Source: Mariprofundus sp. EBB-1
GTDB lineage: Bacteria; Pseudomonadota; Zetaproteobacteria; Mariprofundales; Mariprofundaceae
Direction of reading: 5' to 3'
Assembly: GCF_003665155.1 (NCBI RefSeq)
Contig: NZ_RCFQ01000006.1
Location: 1 to 64,000 of the forward strand
Length of the DNA: 64,000 bases
Under the pieces are notes generated by a model, which had not been told where the DNA came from, did no database searches, and saw nothing but the letters and a program-made list of their open reading frames with translations. The translations under genes were made by a program, and so were the position numbers. Below are positions 36,607 through 47,025 of this stretch, one piece after another (within the stretch, counting starts at the first letter, position 1; the number at the start of each line of letters is the position of its first letter).

Positions 36607-37941
36607 ATGCAGCGCGTAAGCTTCCCCGCCATGAAACAGACGCTGGTCATCCAACCCACCTTATTTACTGAATTAAAACTGCCTGAGACGCTGCAAAAAG
36701 GCATTGAGTCGCTTGGCTTTACCGAGATGACTGATGTGCAGCAAACAGCGCTACCAATCACTTTGGCAGGCAAAGATGTTGCAGGACAAGGACGCACAGG
36801 CACGGGCAAAACAGCAACTTTTTTAATTACCGCCATCAACCGCCTGCTCACAACCGAACCCAAAAAGGGCCGCACAACACATCATCCCCGTGTACTGATC
36901 ATTGCACCGACGCGTGAGTTGGTTGTTCAAATCGGTGAAGATGCCAGAAAATTAGCGCAATTCACTGATTTGAAATTACATTCTGTATATGGCGGCGTGG
37001 ATTATGAAAAACAGCGATTGGGTTTTGAAGATGGCGTAGATATTCTGATTGGCACCCCCGGCCGATTGATCGACTATTTAAAGAAACGTGTATATTCGCT
37101 ATCTAAAGCCGATATGCTGATTATTGATGAAGCCGATCGCATGTTTGATCTCGGCTTCATTAATGACCTGCGCTTTATGCTACGCCGCCTACCCAACTAC
37201 AATGAACGCCAATCGCTGATGTTCTCTGCCACGCTGTCGCATCGCGTACTGGAAATGGCCTATGAGCACATGAATTCTCCAGAGAAATTGCGTGCTGAAG
37301 AGGGGGATCTGATCGCCTCTGGCATTACTGAATCGATGTACCACACCAGCATGGAAGATAAGTTTCCTATCCTTGTTCACCTGCTGCGTGAATCTAAGGT
37401 CGAACGCGGCATGATTTTCATCAATGAAAAACGTACCGGTGAACGTGTGGCAAAAAATTTGGCCCGCTACGGCTTTTCCGTAGGTATTTTATCCGGCGAT
37501 GTACGCCAGAAAAAACGCATGCGCATTTTAGAGGATTTCACCAGTGGAAAATTGCATCTGCTCGTTGCAACTGATGTGGCCAGTCGCGGCCTGCATATCG
37601 ATGGTGTAACGCACGTATTCAATTATGATTTACCCGAAGATGCGGAAAACTATGTCCACCGTATTGGCCGTACAGCTCGCGCAGGCGCCAGTGGCACAGC
37701 CATTTCATTTTCATGTGAACGCTTTTGTTTTGGGTTGCCTGATATAGAAGCCTATATCAGTCGCCAAATACCAATCACGCATATCGAGCCGGAGATGCTG
37801 GAGATTGGCAAACCAACGGCTCCGGGAGCGACTGCTGAAGGCATGCAAGCAGGTGACCGCGCCGAACAACACAACAGCAAACCCGGCGGACGCCCTAATG
37901 GCAACAGACAGAATAGAGGCAGAAGACCTCAGCGTAAATAG
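36607..37941 (+). CDS. DEAD-box RNA helicase (RhlB/RhlE-like)
   Basis: 444 residues. Q motif 'ESLGFTEMTDVQQTALP', motif I GRTGTGKT, Ia PTRELVVQ, GG (YGGVDYEKQ), Ib TPGRLIDYL, II DEAD, III SAT, then domain 2 with IV-VI ('IFINEKRTGERVAKNL', 'VATDVASRGLHIDGV', 'YVHRIGRTARAGASG'). The C-terminal ~40 residues are Gly/Arg/Asn-rich (RGRRPQRK), typical for RNA binding by RhlB/RhlE. ATG 36631 (eight codons on) is an alternative start. Probable roles: RNA unwinding in decay or ribosome assembly. Confidence 0.95.
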   Translation: MQRVSFPAMKQTLVIQPTLFTELKLPETLQKGIESLGFTEMTDVQQTALPITLAGKDVAGQGRTGTGKTATFLITAINRLLTTEPKKGRTTHHPRVLIIAPTRELVVQIGEDARKLAQFTDLKLHSVYGGVDYEKQRLGFEDGVDILIGTPGRLIDYLKKRVYSLSKADMLIIDEADRMFDLGFINDLRFMLRRLPNYNERQSLMFSATLSHRVLEMAYEHMNSPEKLRAEEGDLIASGITESMYHTSMEDKFPILVHLLRESKVERGMIFINEKRTGERVAKNLARYGFSVGILSGDVRQKKRMRILEDFTSGKLHLLVATDVASRGLHIDGVTHVFNYDLPEDAENYVHRIGRTARAGASGTAISFSCERFCFGLPDIEAYISRQIPITHIEPEMLEIGKPTAPGATAEGMQAGDRAEQHNSKPGGRPNGNRQNRGRRPQRK

Positions 37942-38107
37942 AGTATCCACTAAAGAGAGATACTTGAACAGCAACTATTGCCCTCTTCTGACCATTTTAC
38001 GGATAACCTGACAGACAACACACCTGCCTACGACACCACTATAGGGTGCCATAGATGCACCACCCCGGGTGGTTGATATCGTCCTCTCTCACCTAGATAA
38101 ATAGATG

Positions 38108-38120
38108 TATAATGTATAAT
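38108..38120 (+). promoter_or_regulatory. Possible promoter of the desaturase gene (two TATAAT boxes)
   Basis: Two perfect TATAAT hexamers (38108-38113, 38115-38120) lie 35-45 bases before the desaturase start. No good -35 hexamer is seen at the matching distance, so the call is tentative. Confidence 0.35.
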
Positions 38121-38154
38121 GGTAAGAGTGGAACACTGTTGCTAAGGGGAAAAT

Positions 38155-39270
38155 GTGAGTATAAACAGTTACCACAAGGTAGATCGAAAACAGCTAGCAC
38201 AAGATCTGGATCAGATTCATCATGATGTGATCGCACGCATGGGCGAAGCTGATTTCACACACCTGAAGAAAATGGAACGCTGGGGCCGAGTATGCACACT
38301 CTTTGGTTATGCAACTGCGTGGATCTTCCCCAACCCTGTTTCCGCCTTGTTGATCAGCCAGGGTAGCTTCACACGCTGGACACAGATGACCCACCCTATT
38401 GTACATAAAGGTTATGATAAAATAGACAACATCCCAAACTCATATTCCAGCAAGACATTTGCACGCGGATGGCGACGCTTTATCGACTGGCCTGACTGGA
38501 TCACACCCGATGCATGGCATCAGGAACATGATATTTTACACCACTATAATTTAGGTGAAAAACGTGACCCTGACCACCTGCAGCATAATATGGCGTGGTT
38601 GCGACAATCCAACATCCCCATGGCTGTACGCTTTCTTATCATTATCTTGTTTACAGCTATTTGGAAAATAGCCTACTACACACCCAGAACCCATAAAGAA
38701 CTGCGCATCAGCCAGGCCCGACAAAACGGTGAGCCTGAGCCGAAAATGGTCAGAGGAGGAAGCTGGAGCTTGTTCACCAAACGCGGACGAGCCTTATGGC
38801 TGAATAGCATTCTACCCTACGTTGCCTTTCGATTTACTCTGCTGCCACTGCTATTTTTTCCGCTAGGGACTTCTGCAATGATCAGTGTATTGCTAACGTC
38901 TATCATGGCCGAATTCTTCACCAACATGCACTCTTTTCTGGTTATCGTACCCAATCATGCGGGCGATGATGTGATGATGTTTGAAGATCGAGGCAAAGGA
39001 AAAGGTGAGTTCTATCTGAGACAAATTCTCGGCTCGGTCAATTACCCAACCGGTTCTGATTCAAATGATTTCTTTTATGGCTGGTTAAATTATCAGATTG
39101 AGCATCACCTGTGGCCTGACATACCATTAAATCAATACCAATATGCGCAACCCCGGGTCGTTGAAGTATGCAAAAAACATGGTATCCCCTACTGCCAGGA
39201 CTCTGTATTTAAGCGCCTATTAAAGGCCATCGACATTATGGCGGGACGCAGCTCCATGTTAACACCATAG
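38155..39270 (+). CDS. Front-end-type fatty acid desaturase
   Basis: 371 residues, integral membrane di-iron enzyme with four or so hydrophobic helices. Histidine boxes: HQEHDILHHYN (~residue 121; contains HxxxHH) and 'QIEHHLWPDIP' near residue 313, the QxEHH type that marks front-end (delta-5/6) and related membrane desaturases. Between them 'MHSFLVIVPNHAGDD' supplies the middle histidines. No cytochrome b5 domain is fused. GTG start with AAGGGG upstream. It would insert double bonds in membrane lipids, perhaps as cold adaptation (inference). Exact regiospecificity unknown. Confidence 0.88.
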   Translation: MSINSYHKVDRKQLAQDLDQIHHDVIARMGEADFTHLKKMERWGRVCTLFGYATAWIFPNPVSALLISQGSFTRWTQMTHPIVHKGYDKIDNIPNSYSSKTFARGWRRFIDWPDWITPDAWHQEHDILHHYNLGEKRDPDHLQHNMAWLRQSNIPMAVRFLIIILFTAIWKIAYYTPRTHKELRISQARQNGEPEPKMVRGGSWSLFTKRGRALWLNSILPYVAFRFTLLPLLFFPLGTSAMISVLLTSIMAEFFTNMHSFLVIVPNHAGDDVMMFEDRGKGKGEFYLRQILGSVNYPTGSDSNDFFYGWLNYQIEHHLWPDIPLNQYQYAQPRVVEVCKKHGIPYCQDSVFKRLLKAIDIMAGRSSMLTP

Positions 39271-39538
39271 CATCCAGATCAATCATAAAAGTTACTGATT
39301 ATTAGCTGGAAGCCATGATTCAGCACCATTTAAAAGGATGATTAACAGGACAATCGCATGAAAACATGCCGGGGGCACATCCTGATGTAGAAATATTTAC
39401 CACATAGGTCGAAAAGGGCATCCCAGAGTGAACTTTGCTCAGCTTTAGTCTGATTACCTTTGGAAAATTGCAAGGCTGCCTTGTCCTCAGCCTGATGATT
39501 GCTATAGTAATGCCAAAATTAAGTTAGAGGTTTCACCC

Positions 39539-39682
39539 ATGCGATTAATTATTGTTTTATGCCTGTCCCTATTCATGTTGTCCTCTTGCTCTTACGTGCG
39601 TTATGGGTTGGTGACCACCATGGATGTAATCACAGCCCCATATCACTTTATCTTTGATGATGAAGAGGATCTGGATGATTGA
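39539..39682 (+). CDS. Small lipoprotein (47 aa)
   Basis: A short gene with a clear lipoprotein signal: MRLIIVLCLSLFMLSSC (lipobox LSSC at Cys17). The ~30-residue mature peptide ends in a very acidic tail (FDDEEDLDD). GAGG ten bases upstream of the ATG. The pattern 'YVRYGLVTTMDVITAPYHFIF' suggests it is not random. No family recognised. It lies just before the YdcF-like gene; a functional link is not established. The preceding 270 bases (39271-39538) hold no gene I can see. Confidence 0.65.
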   Translation: MRLIIVLCLSLFMLSSCSYVRYGLVTTMDVITAPYHFIFDDEEDLDD

Positions 39683-39745
39683 GCATCTACACGCTCACAT
39701 GATTAAACTTTCATCACGACCAAGCTAATATCTACAGCTGCCATC

Positions 39746-40525
39746 ATGCTATTTATCACCAAATCTATCGCCCTGCTGTTGCTGCCTCCGGCAGGCCTTA
39801 TTCTGCTTGCAGCGCTCGGTTTGCTTTTTTTAAAATTTCGCGGCGGCAAAGAACTGGTCATTATATCGTTGACGCTGCTCTGGGTACTCTCCACAGAGCC
39901 GGTGCGTGATGTATTAATTTCTCCTTTAGAAACCCACTATGCAGCCCTGAAAACCGATCCGACAACACTGCGGCAACTAGCAAAAGAGCATACTGCAATC
40001 ATCCTCCTAGGAGCTGGCATTTATGAAAATGCGCCTGAATTTGGTGGCCGCAATGCCTTATCTGATCATGCCCTGATGCGTACCATCTATGCTGCGGATT
40101 TAGAAAAAACAACAGCGCTGGACATCTACACCACTGGCGGCCATGGCATTTCGGGCAAGCTAGAATCAGAAGGCAAAGTAATGCAACGCTGGTTGATCAA
40201 ACTCGGCGTTGCACCTGAGAAAATTTTCAGTGAGAACACTGCCAAAACCACGTGGGAAAACGCTATCCATATTCAACAGATACTGCAGAAAAAAGGTATC
40301 AAAAAAATTATTCTGGTTACGACTGCCTGGCATATGCCGCGTGCCGTCCACGTATTTAAAGCCCAAGGCTTGAGTGTGATCCCGGCCCCCTGCGCGTATG
40401 TGGAAACAAAAGGGGCATATAATGTGCTTAGTTTTTTGCCACAAGCACATGTGCTAGCAGACTCATCTGATGCATTGCATGAATATATGGGGATATTATG
40501 GTATCAATGGGCCTATGCAGAGTGA
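39746..40525 (+). CDS. YdcF/ElyC-family membrane protein (DUF218)
   Basis: 259 residues. Two N-terminal membrane helices (residues ~5-27 and 34-52), then the DUF218 domain: 'TAIILLGAGIYENAPEFGGRN', 'DIYTTGGHGISGKLESEGKVM', 'ENTAKTTWENAIHI' and 'KIILVTTAWHMPRAVHVFKAQGL'. The arrangement matches ElyC (formerly YcbC), which affects envelope/peptidoglycan precursor metabolism at low temperature in E. coli, and the SanA/YdcF relatives. Enzymatic activity not established. Monocistronic before sucA. Confidence 0.88.
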   Translation: MLFITKSIALLLLPPAGLILLAALGLLFLKFRGGKELVIISLTLLWVLSTEPVRDVLISPLETHYAALKTDPTTLRQLAKEHTAIILLGAGIYENAPEFGGRNALSDHALMRTIYAADLEKTTALDIYTTGGHGISGKLESEGKVMQRWLIKLGVAPEKIFSENTAKTTWENAIHIQQILQKKGIKKIILVTTAWHMPRAVHVFKAQGLSVIPAPCAYVETKGAYNVLSFLPQAHVLADSSDALHEYMGILWYQWAYAE

Positions 40526-40581
40526 CAAAAAACACTAGTCTACATTATTCATGAATGGATAGGTTTATATCTGGAGGTCAT

Positions 40582-43470
40582 GTGAGCGGTAAACAAACAA
40601 CGACAGATACTGCACAGGATGAATTATATAGTGCTGGCAGCATTTATCTGGAAGAGCTGTACGCACAATATCTCAAACAACCGGATTCCGTATCGGCCCA
40701 GTGGGCCGCCTATTTCTCCACCCTTAAAGATGAAACAACTGATACGCAGCCAAGCCATCACTCCATGCTGGAAACAATGCGCCCTACAGCGCGCCCATTT
40801 TCTCAAACAGCAAGCGAAGTCGCGCCACGGTCTGCTCTGCAACAAACTTCAGGCAACGCTCGTTCACAAGATAATCAGGATGATATCGAGTTTCCATCAC
40901 GCGCTATTTATATGATCCAAGCCTATCGCATGCATGGTCACCTGCATGCCGATCTGGATCCACTAAAGCTCAACCCACGCGCCTCCAGCCCTGAGCTGGA
41001 GATGGCCTATTATGGGCTTTCCGAAGCGGATATGGATCAACTGTTTCCGACAGGTAATTTAAGCGGTGATGCTCGCATGCCATTGCGCGACATTGTATCC
41101 CTTCTGCAACAGACCTATTGCGGCCATATCGGACTTGAATTCATGCACATCACCAATTCGGCCCGCCGCCATTGGCTGCAATCACGCTTGGAACGCATTC
41201 ATTCCACCCCCAGCTATGATGAAGAAACACGCCGCCATATTTTTGGCAAGGTGATGCATGCCGAAGAATTTGAACGTTTCCTCCACACGCGTTATGTCGG
41301 CCAAAAACGTTTTTCACTCGAAGGTGGTGAAAGCCTGATCCCCATGCTGGACACCTTGATTCAGCATGCTGGCAGCAACAAAACCAAAGAAATCATTCTC
41401 GGCATGGCCCATCGCGGTCGCTTAAATGTGCTCGCCAATATCATGGGCAAATCGCTGGCCGATATTTTTTCCGAATTTGAAGGCGCTAATTTTGAGGATG
41501 ATGCACAAGGACAAGGCGATGTTAAATATCACCTGGGCTTCTCATCGGACGTACCTACCCCGGGTGGCACTGTACATATGTCGCTGGGTTTTAACCCCTC
41601 TCACCTGGAAATCATTACACCGGTTGTGCTCGGCAGTGTGCGAGCCAGACAATGCCGCCGCAAAGATAAAACAAAACGTGAAGTGATGAGTGTATTGTTG
41701 CATGGTGATGCGGCATTTGCAGGTCAGGGTGTGGTGGCAGAATCACTTGAACTCTCCAAGCTGCGCGGTTTCCGTACCGGCGGCACTATCCATATTGTCG
41801 TTAACAATCAGATTGGTTTCACCGTGAATCCCCATGATGCACGCTCTTCCACCTACTGCACCGATATTGCCAAAATTGTGCAGGCACCGATCCTGCATGT
41901 TAATGGTGATGACCCTGAGGCATGCTGTCTGGCCACTGAAATCGCTGTCGAATACCGCAACACATTCCGTGAAGACATTGTCCTCGATTTGATCTGTTAC
42001 CGCCGCCATGGTCACAATGAATCCGATGCACCGGAAGTCACCCAACCACTGATGTATCGACGCATTGCCAGTCATCCGACCGTAGGCATGCTCTATCGCA
42101 ACCGCCTTATTGAGGATGGCATCATCAGCGATACCGATTACACAGCCATGGTTGCCACCTATCGCGACTGCCTTGATAAAGTACGTCGCAGCCGCAATAA
42201 AGACCGCCCTGCCCCAAGCCCCGTAAATAGCCTGCAAGGGCGCTGGGAAGGATTCACTTCCGGCCATGCCGAAGAACCCGACACAACAGTACACGGCGAT
42301 TTACTCAAAGAACTGGTGCGCAAGGTACACCGCCTACCTGCTAATTTTTCACTGCACCCCAAGGTAGAAAAGATATTTGATGGTCGCATCCAGATGATGG
42401 ATGGCAAGCAGCCCATCGACTGGGGCTGTGGTGAGGCGATGGCCTATGCCACGCTGGTCAATGAGGGCCACTGGGTACGCCTCTCCGGAGAAGATTCCGG
42501 CCGTGGCACCTTTTTCCATCGTCATGCTGTGGTCTATGACCAAATCACCGGCAAAGCATTTGTTCCGCTGCGTGAAACAGAAAACGGGCCACTCTCTCAC
42601 TTCCTTGTGGTCGATTCGATGTTATCGGAAATGGCCGTACTGGGTTATGAGTATGGTTACTCCATCGCCGAACCGAGAGCATTGGTGATCTGGGAAGCGC
42701 AGTATGGTGATTTTGCTAATGTTGCGCAGGTGGTGATTGATCAATTCATTGCTGCTGGCGAAACCAAATGGAGCCGCATGTCCGGTCTGGTGCTGTGGTT
42801 GCCCCACGGTTATGAAGGTCAAGGTGCTGAGCACTCATCGGCCAGACTTGAACGCTATTTACAACTCTGTGCTGAAGACAATATGCAGGTGGTTTACCCG
42901 ACTACTCCTGCCCAACTGTTTCATCTGTTTAGAAGGCAACTATTAAGCCAAGCCCGCAAACCACTGATTATGATGGCGCCCAAGAGTATGTTGAGAAACA
43001 AAGCCTCATTCTCAGCCCTTGAAGATTTCACCTCCGGTCAATTCAATCCGATATTAGAGGAAACCGATCAGAGTATCGGTGCCGCACACGTGCGTCGTCT
43101 GATTATCTGCTCGGGTAAAGTCTATTACGACCTGTTGGCAGAGCGCCAAAAACGTGCCATCACAGACATCGCCATTATTCGTCTGGAGCGCCTCTATCCA
43201 TTCCCCGACACACAACTGCGCCAACAACTGCAACGTTATAAAACAACAAACGAAGTGTACTGGGTACAGGAAGAGCCTGAAAATCAGGGGGCATGGCTAT
43301 TGCTCAATAGCTCTATGCGCCAGACTCTTCTCAAAACGCAAAAAATATACGGCATCACACGCCCCGGCTCAGCCGCACCAGCAGTTGGTTCCATTTCTCG
43401 TCATAAACGGGAACTGGCAAAACTGGTTGATAGCGCGCTGGCCGACAGCACTAATGATCGTCTGATTTAA
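40582..43470 (+). CDS. sucA: 2-oxoglutarate dehydrogenase E1 component
   Basis: 962 residues from GTG 40582, chosen because GGAGG lies four bases before it; an ATG nine codons upstream has none. Thiamine-diphosphate enzyme that decarboxylates 2-oxoglutarate in the TCA cycle. N-terminal E2-binding segment '[25 protein letters not shown]'; ThDP site '[17 protein letters not shown]' and '[14 protein letters not shown]-like' (here [19 protein letters not shown]), then GD...N '[13 protein letters not shown]'; C-terminal '[15 protein letters not shown]', '[35 protein letters not shown]'. It is 20 bases from sucB. No lpd (E3) in the window. Confidence 0.97.
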   Translation: MSGKQTTTDTAQDELYSAGSIYLEELYAQYLKQPDSVSAQWAAYFSTLKDETTDTQPSHHSMLETMRPTARPFSQTASEVAPRSALQQTSGNARSQDNQDDIEFPSRAIYMIQAYRMHGHLHADLDPLKLNPRASSPELEMAYYGLSEADMDQLFPTGNLSGDARMPLRDIVSLLQQTYCGHIGLEFMHITNSARRHWLQSRLERIHSTPSYDEETRRHIFGKVMHAEEFERFLHTRYVGQKRFSLEGGESLIPMLDTLIQHAGSNKTKEIILGMAHRGRLNVLANIMGKSLADIFSEFEGANFEDDAQGQGDVKYHLGFSSDVPTPGGTVHMSLGFNPSHLEIITPVVLGSVRARQCRRKDKTKREVMSVLLHGDAAFAGQGVVAESLELSKLRGFRTGGTIHIVVNNQIGFTVNPHDARSSTYCTDIAKIVQAPILHVNGDDPEACCLATEIAVEYRNTFREDIVLDLICYRRHGHNESDAPEVTQPLMYRRIASHPTVGMLYRNRLIEDGIISDTDYTAMVATYRDCLDKVRRSRNKDRPAPSPVNSLQGRWEGFTSGHAEEPDTTVHGDLLKELVRKVHRLPANFSLHPKVEKIFDGRIQMMDGKQPIDWGCGEAMAYATLVNEGHWVRLSGEDSGRGTFFHRHAVVYDQITGKAFVPLRETENGPLSHFLVVDSMLSEMAVLGYEYGYSIAEPRALVIWEAQYGDFANVAQVVIDQFIAAGETKWSRMSGLVLWLPHGYEGQGAEHSSARLERYLQLCAEDNMQVVYPTTPAQLFHLFRRQLLSQARKPLIMMAPKSMLRNKASFSALEDFTSGQFNPILEETDQSIGAAHVRRLIICSGKVYYDLLAERQKRAITDIAIIRLERLYPFPDTQLRQQLQRYKTTNEVYWVQEEPENQGAWLLLNSSMRQTLLKTQKIYGITRPGSAAPAVGSISRHKRELAKLVDSALADSTNDRLI

Positions 43471-43489
43471 AGAAACAAGGAGATTAAGC

Positions 43490-44590
43490 ATGGATATCGA
43501 GATCAAGGTTCCCAGTTTGGGTGAGTCCGAATCAGAGGCAACACTTATTTCCTGGCTCAAAAAGGAGGGGGATGCCGTTGTCGTTGATGATGTGCTGGCT
43601 GAAATTGAGAGTGATAAAATCACCATGGAAATCACCGCGCTCGATGCAGGCATCCTCAAAAGTATCTCCAAACAGGTTGATGACACTGTTGAACCGGGTG
43701 AAGTCATCGGACTGATTGATGGCAGTGAACAGGCGGTAAAAGCAGCTTCAACGAGCACTGCTGCAGATACCACGCCCACTGATGAAGCGGTCTCAGAAGT
43801 AGAAGTGAAAGAAACCACAGCCGAGGCACCCGCTACAGATGCACCTGCACCAGTGACTAAAACAGTGACAACAGCTCCCCTCAGCAATCAGCGCAGTGAA
43901 GAACGTGTGCCAATGAGCCGCCTGCGCAAACGCATTGCTGAACGCTTAAAAAGCGCCCAGAACACGGCCGCTATGCTCACCACCTTCAATGAAGTGAATC
44001 TGCAACCCGTCATGGATCTACGCAGCCGTTATGGTCAGGCGTTCCAGAACAAACACGGTGTAAAACTAGGCTTTATGTCTTTCTTTGTACGCGCTGTTTC
44101 TCAAGCCATCTCACAACACCCTGCCCTCAATGCCTATATCGAAGCGGATAATATTGTTTATCATAATTACCTTGATGTCGGCATTGCCGTGAGTACGGAA
44201 AAAGGTTTAGTGGTACCCACATTAAGAGATGCGCATCTGATGAATCTGGCACAAATTGAGCAGGGCATTAGCGACCTGGCAGGCAAAGCCCGTGATGGTG
44301 GCCTGCTGCCCGATGATCTGAAAGGTGGCACTTTCTCCATCACCAATGGCGGTGTGTTCGGTTCCATGCTCTCCACACCGATTTTGAATCCGCCACAGAG
44401 CGGCATTCTCGGCATGCACACCATTCAAAAACGTGCGGTTGTGGAAAATGATACGATTGTCATTCGCCCCATGATGTATCTGGCTCTGTCATATGATCAT
44501 CGTCTCATTGACGGCTCCGATGCAGTGCGTTTTCTGGTGGCTGTAAAAGAAGCACTGGAGTATCCGGGAAGTCTGACACTCGATCTGTAA
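43490..44590 (+). CDS. sucB: 2-oxoglutarate dehydrogenase E2 (dihydrolipoyl succinyltransferase)
   Basis: 366 residues. One lipoyl domain (1-77) with the modified Lys in '[11 protein letters not shown]'; a Thr/Ala/Glu/Pro-rich linker (~83-135); then the catalytic domain from '[30 protein letters not shown]' to the active-site block '[16 protein letters not shown]'. It is about 40 residues shorter than typical SucB because the ~35-residue E3-binding (PSBD) domain between linker and core is not visible. AAGGAG precedes the start. The E3-binding mode is therefore an open question; see findings. Confidence 0.95.
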   Translation: MDIEIKVPSLGESESEATLISWLKKEGDAVVVDDVLAEIESDKITMEITALDAGILKSISKQVDDTVEPGEVIGLIDGSEQAVKAASTSTAADTTPTDEAVSEVEVKETTAEAPATDAPAPVTKTVTTAPLSNQRSEERVPMSRLRKRIAERLKSAQNTAAMLTTFNEVNLQPVMDLRSRYGQAFQNKHGVKLGFMSFFVRAVSQAISQHPALNAYIEADNIVYHNYLDVGIAVSTEKGLVVPTLRDAHLMNLAQIEQGISDLAGKARDGGLLPDDLKGGTFSITNGGVFGSMLSTPILNPPQSGILGMHTIQKRAVVENDTIVIRPMMYLALSYDHRLIDGSDAVRFLVAVKEALEYPGSLTLDL

Positions 44591-44649
44591 CCACACGACC
44601 AACAGGACACGCTTTTGGCTCTGTAATACAGCGCTAAAAGCGTGCTGGT

Positions 44650-44897
44650 CTACAAACGGCCATCGGCATCGTCACAGTAGGCAGTGGTACCCTGCTCGCC
44701 TAGACCGGAGTAGTCGGACAAGAAACCATGCTTTCCGAAGATACCGTGCTGAAAGTACGCACTGCCTATCTGTTTATTCCGGTAATCTTTTTAAGCCTGG
44801 CCGTACTATCGATGTGGCGCTACCCCGCGAACGCGTAACAGAGATTCAATTTCAACTGCGTGCGCCGCAGCAACAACAAAACGATCAACCGCACTGA
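44650..44897 (+). pseudogene. C-terminal remnant of a GPH/MFS-type transporter
   Basis: One frame from 44650 gives LQTAIGIVTVGSGTLLA, then a stop, then TGVVGQETMLSEDT and the hydrophobic helix 'RTAYLFIPVIFLSLAVLSMW' with RYP. A +1 frame goes on with RERVTEIQFQLRAPQ to a stop at 44895-44897. This is the end of a transporter such as the Na+/sugar GPH family ('R.ay..ip.i....a...l..YPl..er..ei..el'). It has a nonsense codon and a frameshift and lacks the first ~350 residues. A relic. Confidence 0.65.
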
Positions 44898-44928
44898 AAC
44901 TAGAAAATCTTAAGGAGCACCCAGAAAC

Positions 44929-45015
44929 ATCGGCACTATAATCGGCACACTTAATTATAAGTATAAACTTAAACTATTGTTTTACAAAATAATTAACAGC
45001 ATTTATGATCGGCAC
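44929..45015 (+). promoter_or_regulatory. Three ATCGGCAC repeats upstream of fic
   Basis: ATCGGCAC occurs at 44929-44936, 44941-44948 and 45008-45015, the last ending two bases before the fic start codon. The AT-rich tract between (44950-45000) contains the palindrome AAGTATAAACTT and could hold the promoter. Three copies in 87 bp is unlikely by chance and suggests an operator; the regulator is not known. Confidence 0.4.
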
Positions 45016-45017
45016 TT

Positions 45018-46202
45018 ATGGGCCATCATAAAACATTAAATCCCAGCCTGATGGAGCCGCTGATGCCGGAGGACAGGCAGCACCGGCTTGAAAATCTCGC
45101 ATTTGATCTGGCTGGTAAATCGCAGGGGCTGGCATCAACCCTGAATGGAGAGGTCATTCGCTCTGTTGGTGATCTGGTACGTTCGATGAACTGCTATTAC
45201 AGTAATCTGATTGAAGGGCACAACACCCACCCTACCAATATCGAGAAGGCGCTCAGAGATGATTATTCTGATGACCCCGAAATTCGTGATCTTCAGCTGG
45301 AAGCCCGTGCTCATATCGAGGTGCAGCGCCTGATTGATGAAGGCAAAGCACCTCCGCATGCACTCACAGGGGCATTTGCACTATGGGCACATAAAGAATT
45401 CTGTAAGCGCCTTCCCAATGCATTGCTATCTGTCACCAACCCCGAAACAGGCGAGAATGTAAATGTGATCCCCGGTCAACTCAGGAGTGGTGATGTACAG
45501 GTTGGCCGCCATGTTGCCGTTTCGGTTGATGAGCTAAACCTGTTCATGGGCCGATTTGAGGAGGCCTATGGCTCCGTGCCATCTCGCGCACGACAGGTGA
45601 TTGCTGTGGCTGCAGCACACCATCGCATGCTCTGGATTCACCCTTTTTATGACGGCAATGGCCGAGTCGTTCGACTGCAGTCTTACGCCTGTTTCCGGGA
45701 GCTTGGGATCGGCAGCGCGCTCTGGTCGGTGGCACGAGGTTTAGGGCGCAATGTGCAAGAATACAAACTGCGCCTTCAAGCTGCTGATATGCCAAGGCAA
45801 GGTGATCTGGATGGCAGGGGTAATCTGTCACTCAAAGGATTAGAAGAGTTCTGCGAATTCTTCCTCACGGTTTGCATTGATCAGGTTAACTATATGCAGT
45901 CGATTCTGGAACCGAATGAACTCCTGCGCAGGATTGGACTCTACTGCCGTGATGAGGTGGATGCCGGACGTTTAATGAAAGGCTCCTTCAACCTGTTGCG
46001 GGAAGCACTGCTTAGCGGCTCACTTGAGCGCGGCAGAGCACCTGAGATTACCGGTTATGCCGACAGACAGGCACGCAAAGTACTCAAAGGCTTGCTGGAC
46101 AGGAGGCTTCTCGTATCCGATTCGCCCAAGGGCGCAGTGCGTCTCAGTTTTCCTGAGCATGTACTGGAATCATGGTTACCAAGGCTTTACCCAACAGCTT
46201 AA
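45018..46202 (+). CDS. Fic-family AMPylase-type protein
   Basis: 394 residues. N-terminal helix with the inhibitory motif in 'NCYYSNLIEGHNTHP' (S..IEG, the class II arrangement). Fic core with the active-site loop 'HPFYDGNGRVVRL' at residue ~207 (HPFxxGNGR). Following helices ('RELGIGSALWSVARGLGRN') and a C-terminal winged-helix-like region ('EITGYADRQARKVLKGLLDRRLLVSDSPKGAVRLSF'). Likely AMP transferase (or similar) on an unknown target, kept in check by its own N-terminal helix. No classical ribosome site. A decayed copy of its last ~200 bases is found at 50557-50758. Confidence 0.93.
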   Translation: MGHHKTLNPSLMEPLMPEDRQHRLENLAFDLAGKSQGLASTLNGEVIRSVGDLVRSMNCYYSNLIEGHNTHPTNIEKALRDDYSDDPEIRDLQLEARAHIEVQRLIDEGKAPPHALTGAFALWAHKEFCKRLPNALLSVTNPETGENVNVIPGQLRSGDVQVGRHVAVSVDELNLFMGRFEEAYGSVPSRARQVIAVAAAHHRMLWIHPFYDGNGRVVRLQSYACFRELGIGSALWSVARGLGRNVQEYKLRLQAADMPRQGDLDGRGNLSLKGLEEFCEFFLTVCIDQVNYMQSILEPNELLRRIGLYCRDEVDAGRLMKGSFNLLREALLSGSLERGRAPEITGYADRQARKVLKGLLDRRLLVSDSPKGAVRLSFPEHVLESWLPRLYPTA

Positions 46203-46315
46203 CAATGCACATTTTCCATATTGCTAATGAGTGTTAAGCGTATTTAGTAATACTGTCACCGAAACCCTCTTTGCTACGAAAGGTAAACCTCTTCCTTTCA
46301 CTCCAATAGCACCCT

Positions 46316-46966
46316 TCAGACAGTGATCAATCCGTGCCGGATAGCCAGCTTGGTCAGCTCGATGTGATTACTGACCCCCATCTTTTTCATAATATTGGCA
46401 TGGTGGTTGGCAACCGTGTGTGCGCTGATAAACAGGTTTTCGCCAATTTGTCGCTGGTTTAAGCCATCCAGCATCATGCGAATAATCTCAAACTCCCTAA
46501 GCGTGAGGGTTGAAAATGGGCTGAATGAACTGTTTGATTCCTGTAATGCAATAGATTGGGCGATATTGGTGTCAATATAGGTGCCCCCTGCTGCGATCAC
46601 CCGAATGGCGCGAAATAAAATCATGGGCGGCGTATGGCCGCAGATAACGCCATTTACCCTCAGATCTAGCAGGCGCCTGGCAATATGAACGTCCTCTATC
46701 ATGCAGAGGACGAGGATTTTTATATCCGCGTTGCGGTGCTTGATTTGACTGATGCATTCCAGCCCGCATTTCAAGCCGGAATTCATCACCATTAACAAAA
46801 TATCGGGGGCTGAATTCGTACATGCTATGCAACATCCCGACTCGCAAGTGACAGGCTTCAGCAGTTTGAAATCATATTCCTTTTCCAGTAAGCAGCGAAA
46901 GCCCGCCTCGCTGATGGGCACTTCTTCAATCAACCGGATTCGAATGGCGCTGTCTAATGTTCCCAC
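46316..46966 (-). CDS. LuxR/NarL-type regulator with degenerate receiver
   Basis: About 216 residues from GTG 46966, with AGGGGA six bases upstream. The N-terminal domain has the NarL-receiver outline (IRIRLIEEVPISEAGFRCLL), but the phospho-acceptor region reads DILLMVMNSG where an Asp is expected (LLMD), so it is probably not phosphorylated. A C-C pair lies in 'CESGCCIACTNSAPD'. The C-terminal HTH is complete: 'STLTLREFEIIRMMLDGLNQRQIGENLFISAHTVANHHANIMKKMGVSNHIELTKLAI'. Divergent from the Kelch gene, so it likely controls it. What it senses is not visible; the cysteines are a candidate. Confidence 0.88.
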   Translation of the reverse strand: MGTLDSAIRIRLIEEVPISEAGFRCLLEKEYDFKLLKPVTCESGCCIACTNSAPDILLMVMNSGLKCGLECISQIKHRNADIKILVLCMIEDVHIARRLLDLRVNGVICGHTPPMILFRAIRVIAAGGTYIDTNIAQSIALQESNSSFSPFSTLTLREFEIIRMMLDGLNQRQIGENLFISAHTVANHHANIMKKMGVSNHIELTKLAIRHGLITV

Positions 46967-47025
46967 GGTTGTTCCCCTGCTAACAACATCAGTATAGCCG
47001 AAATACAGCAAGTTGCATTACATCG

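Noticed and set aside
41743-42294. 183-codon antisense frame in sucA
   Set aside because: A shadow of a strongly conserved gene.
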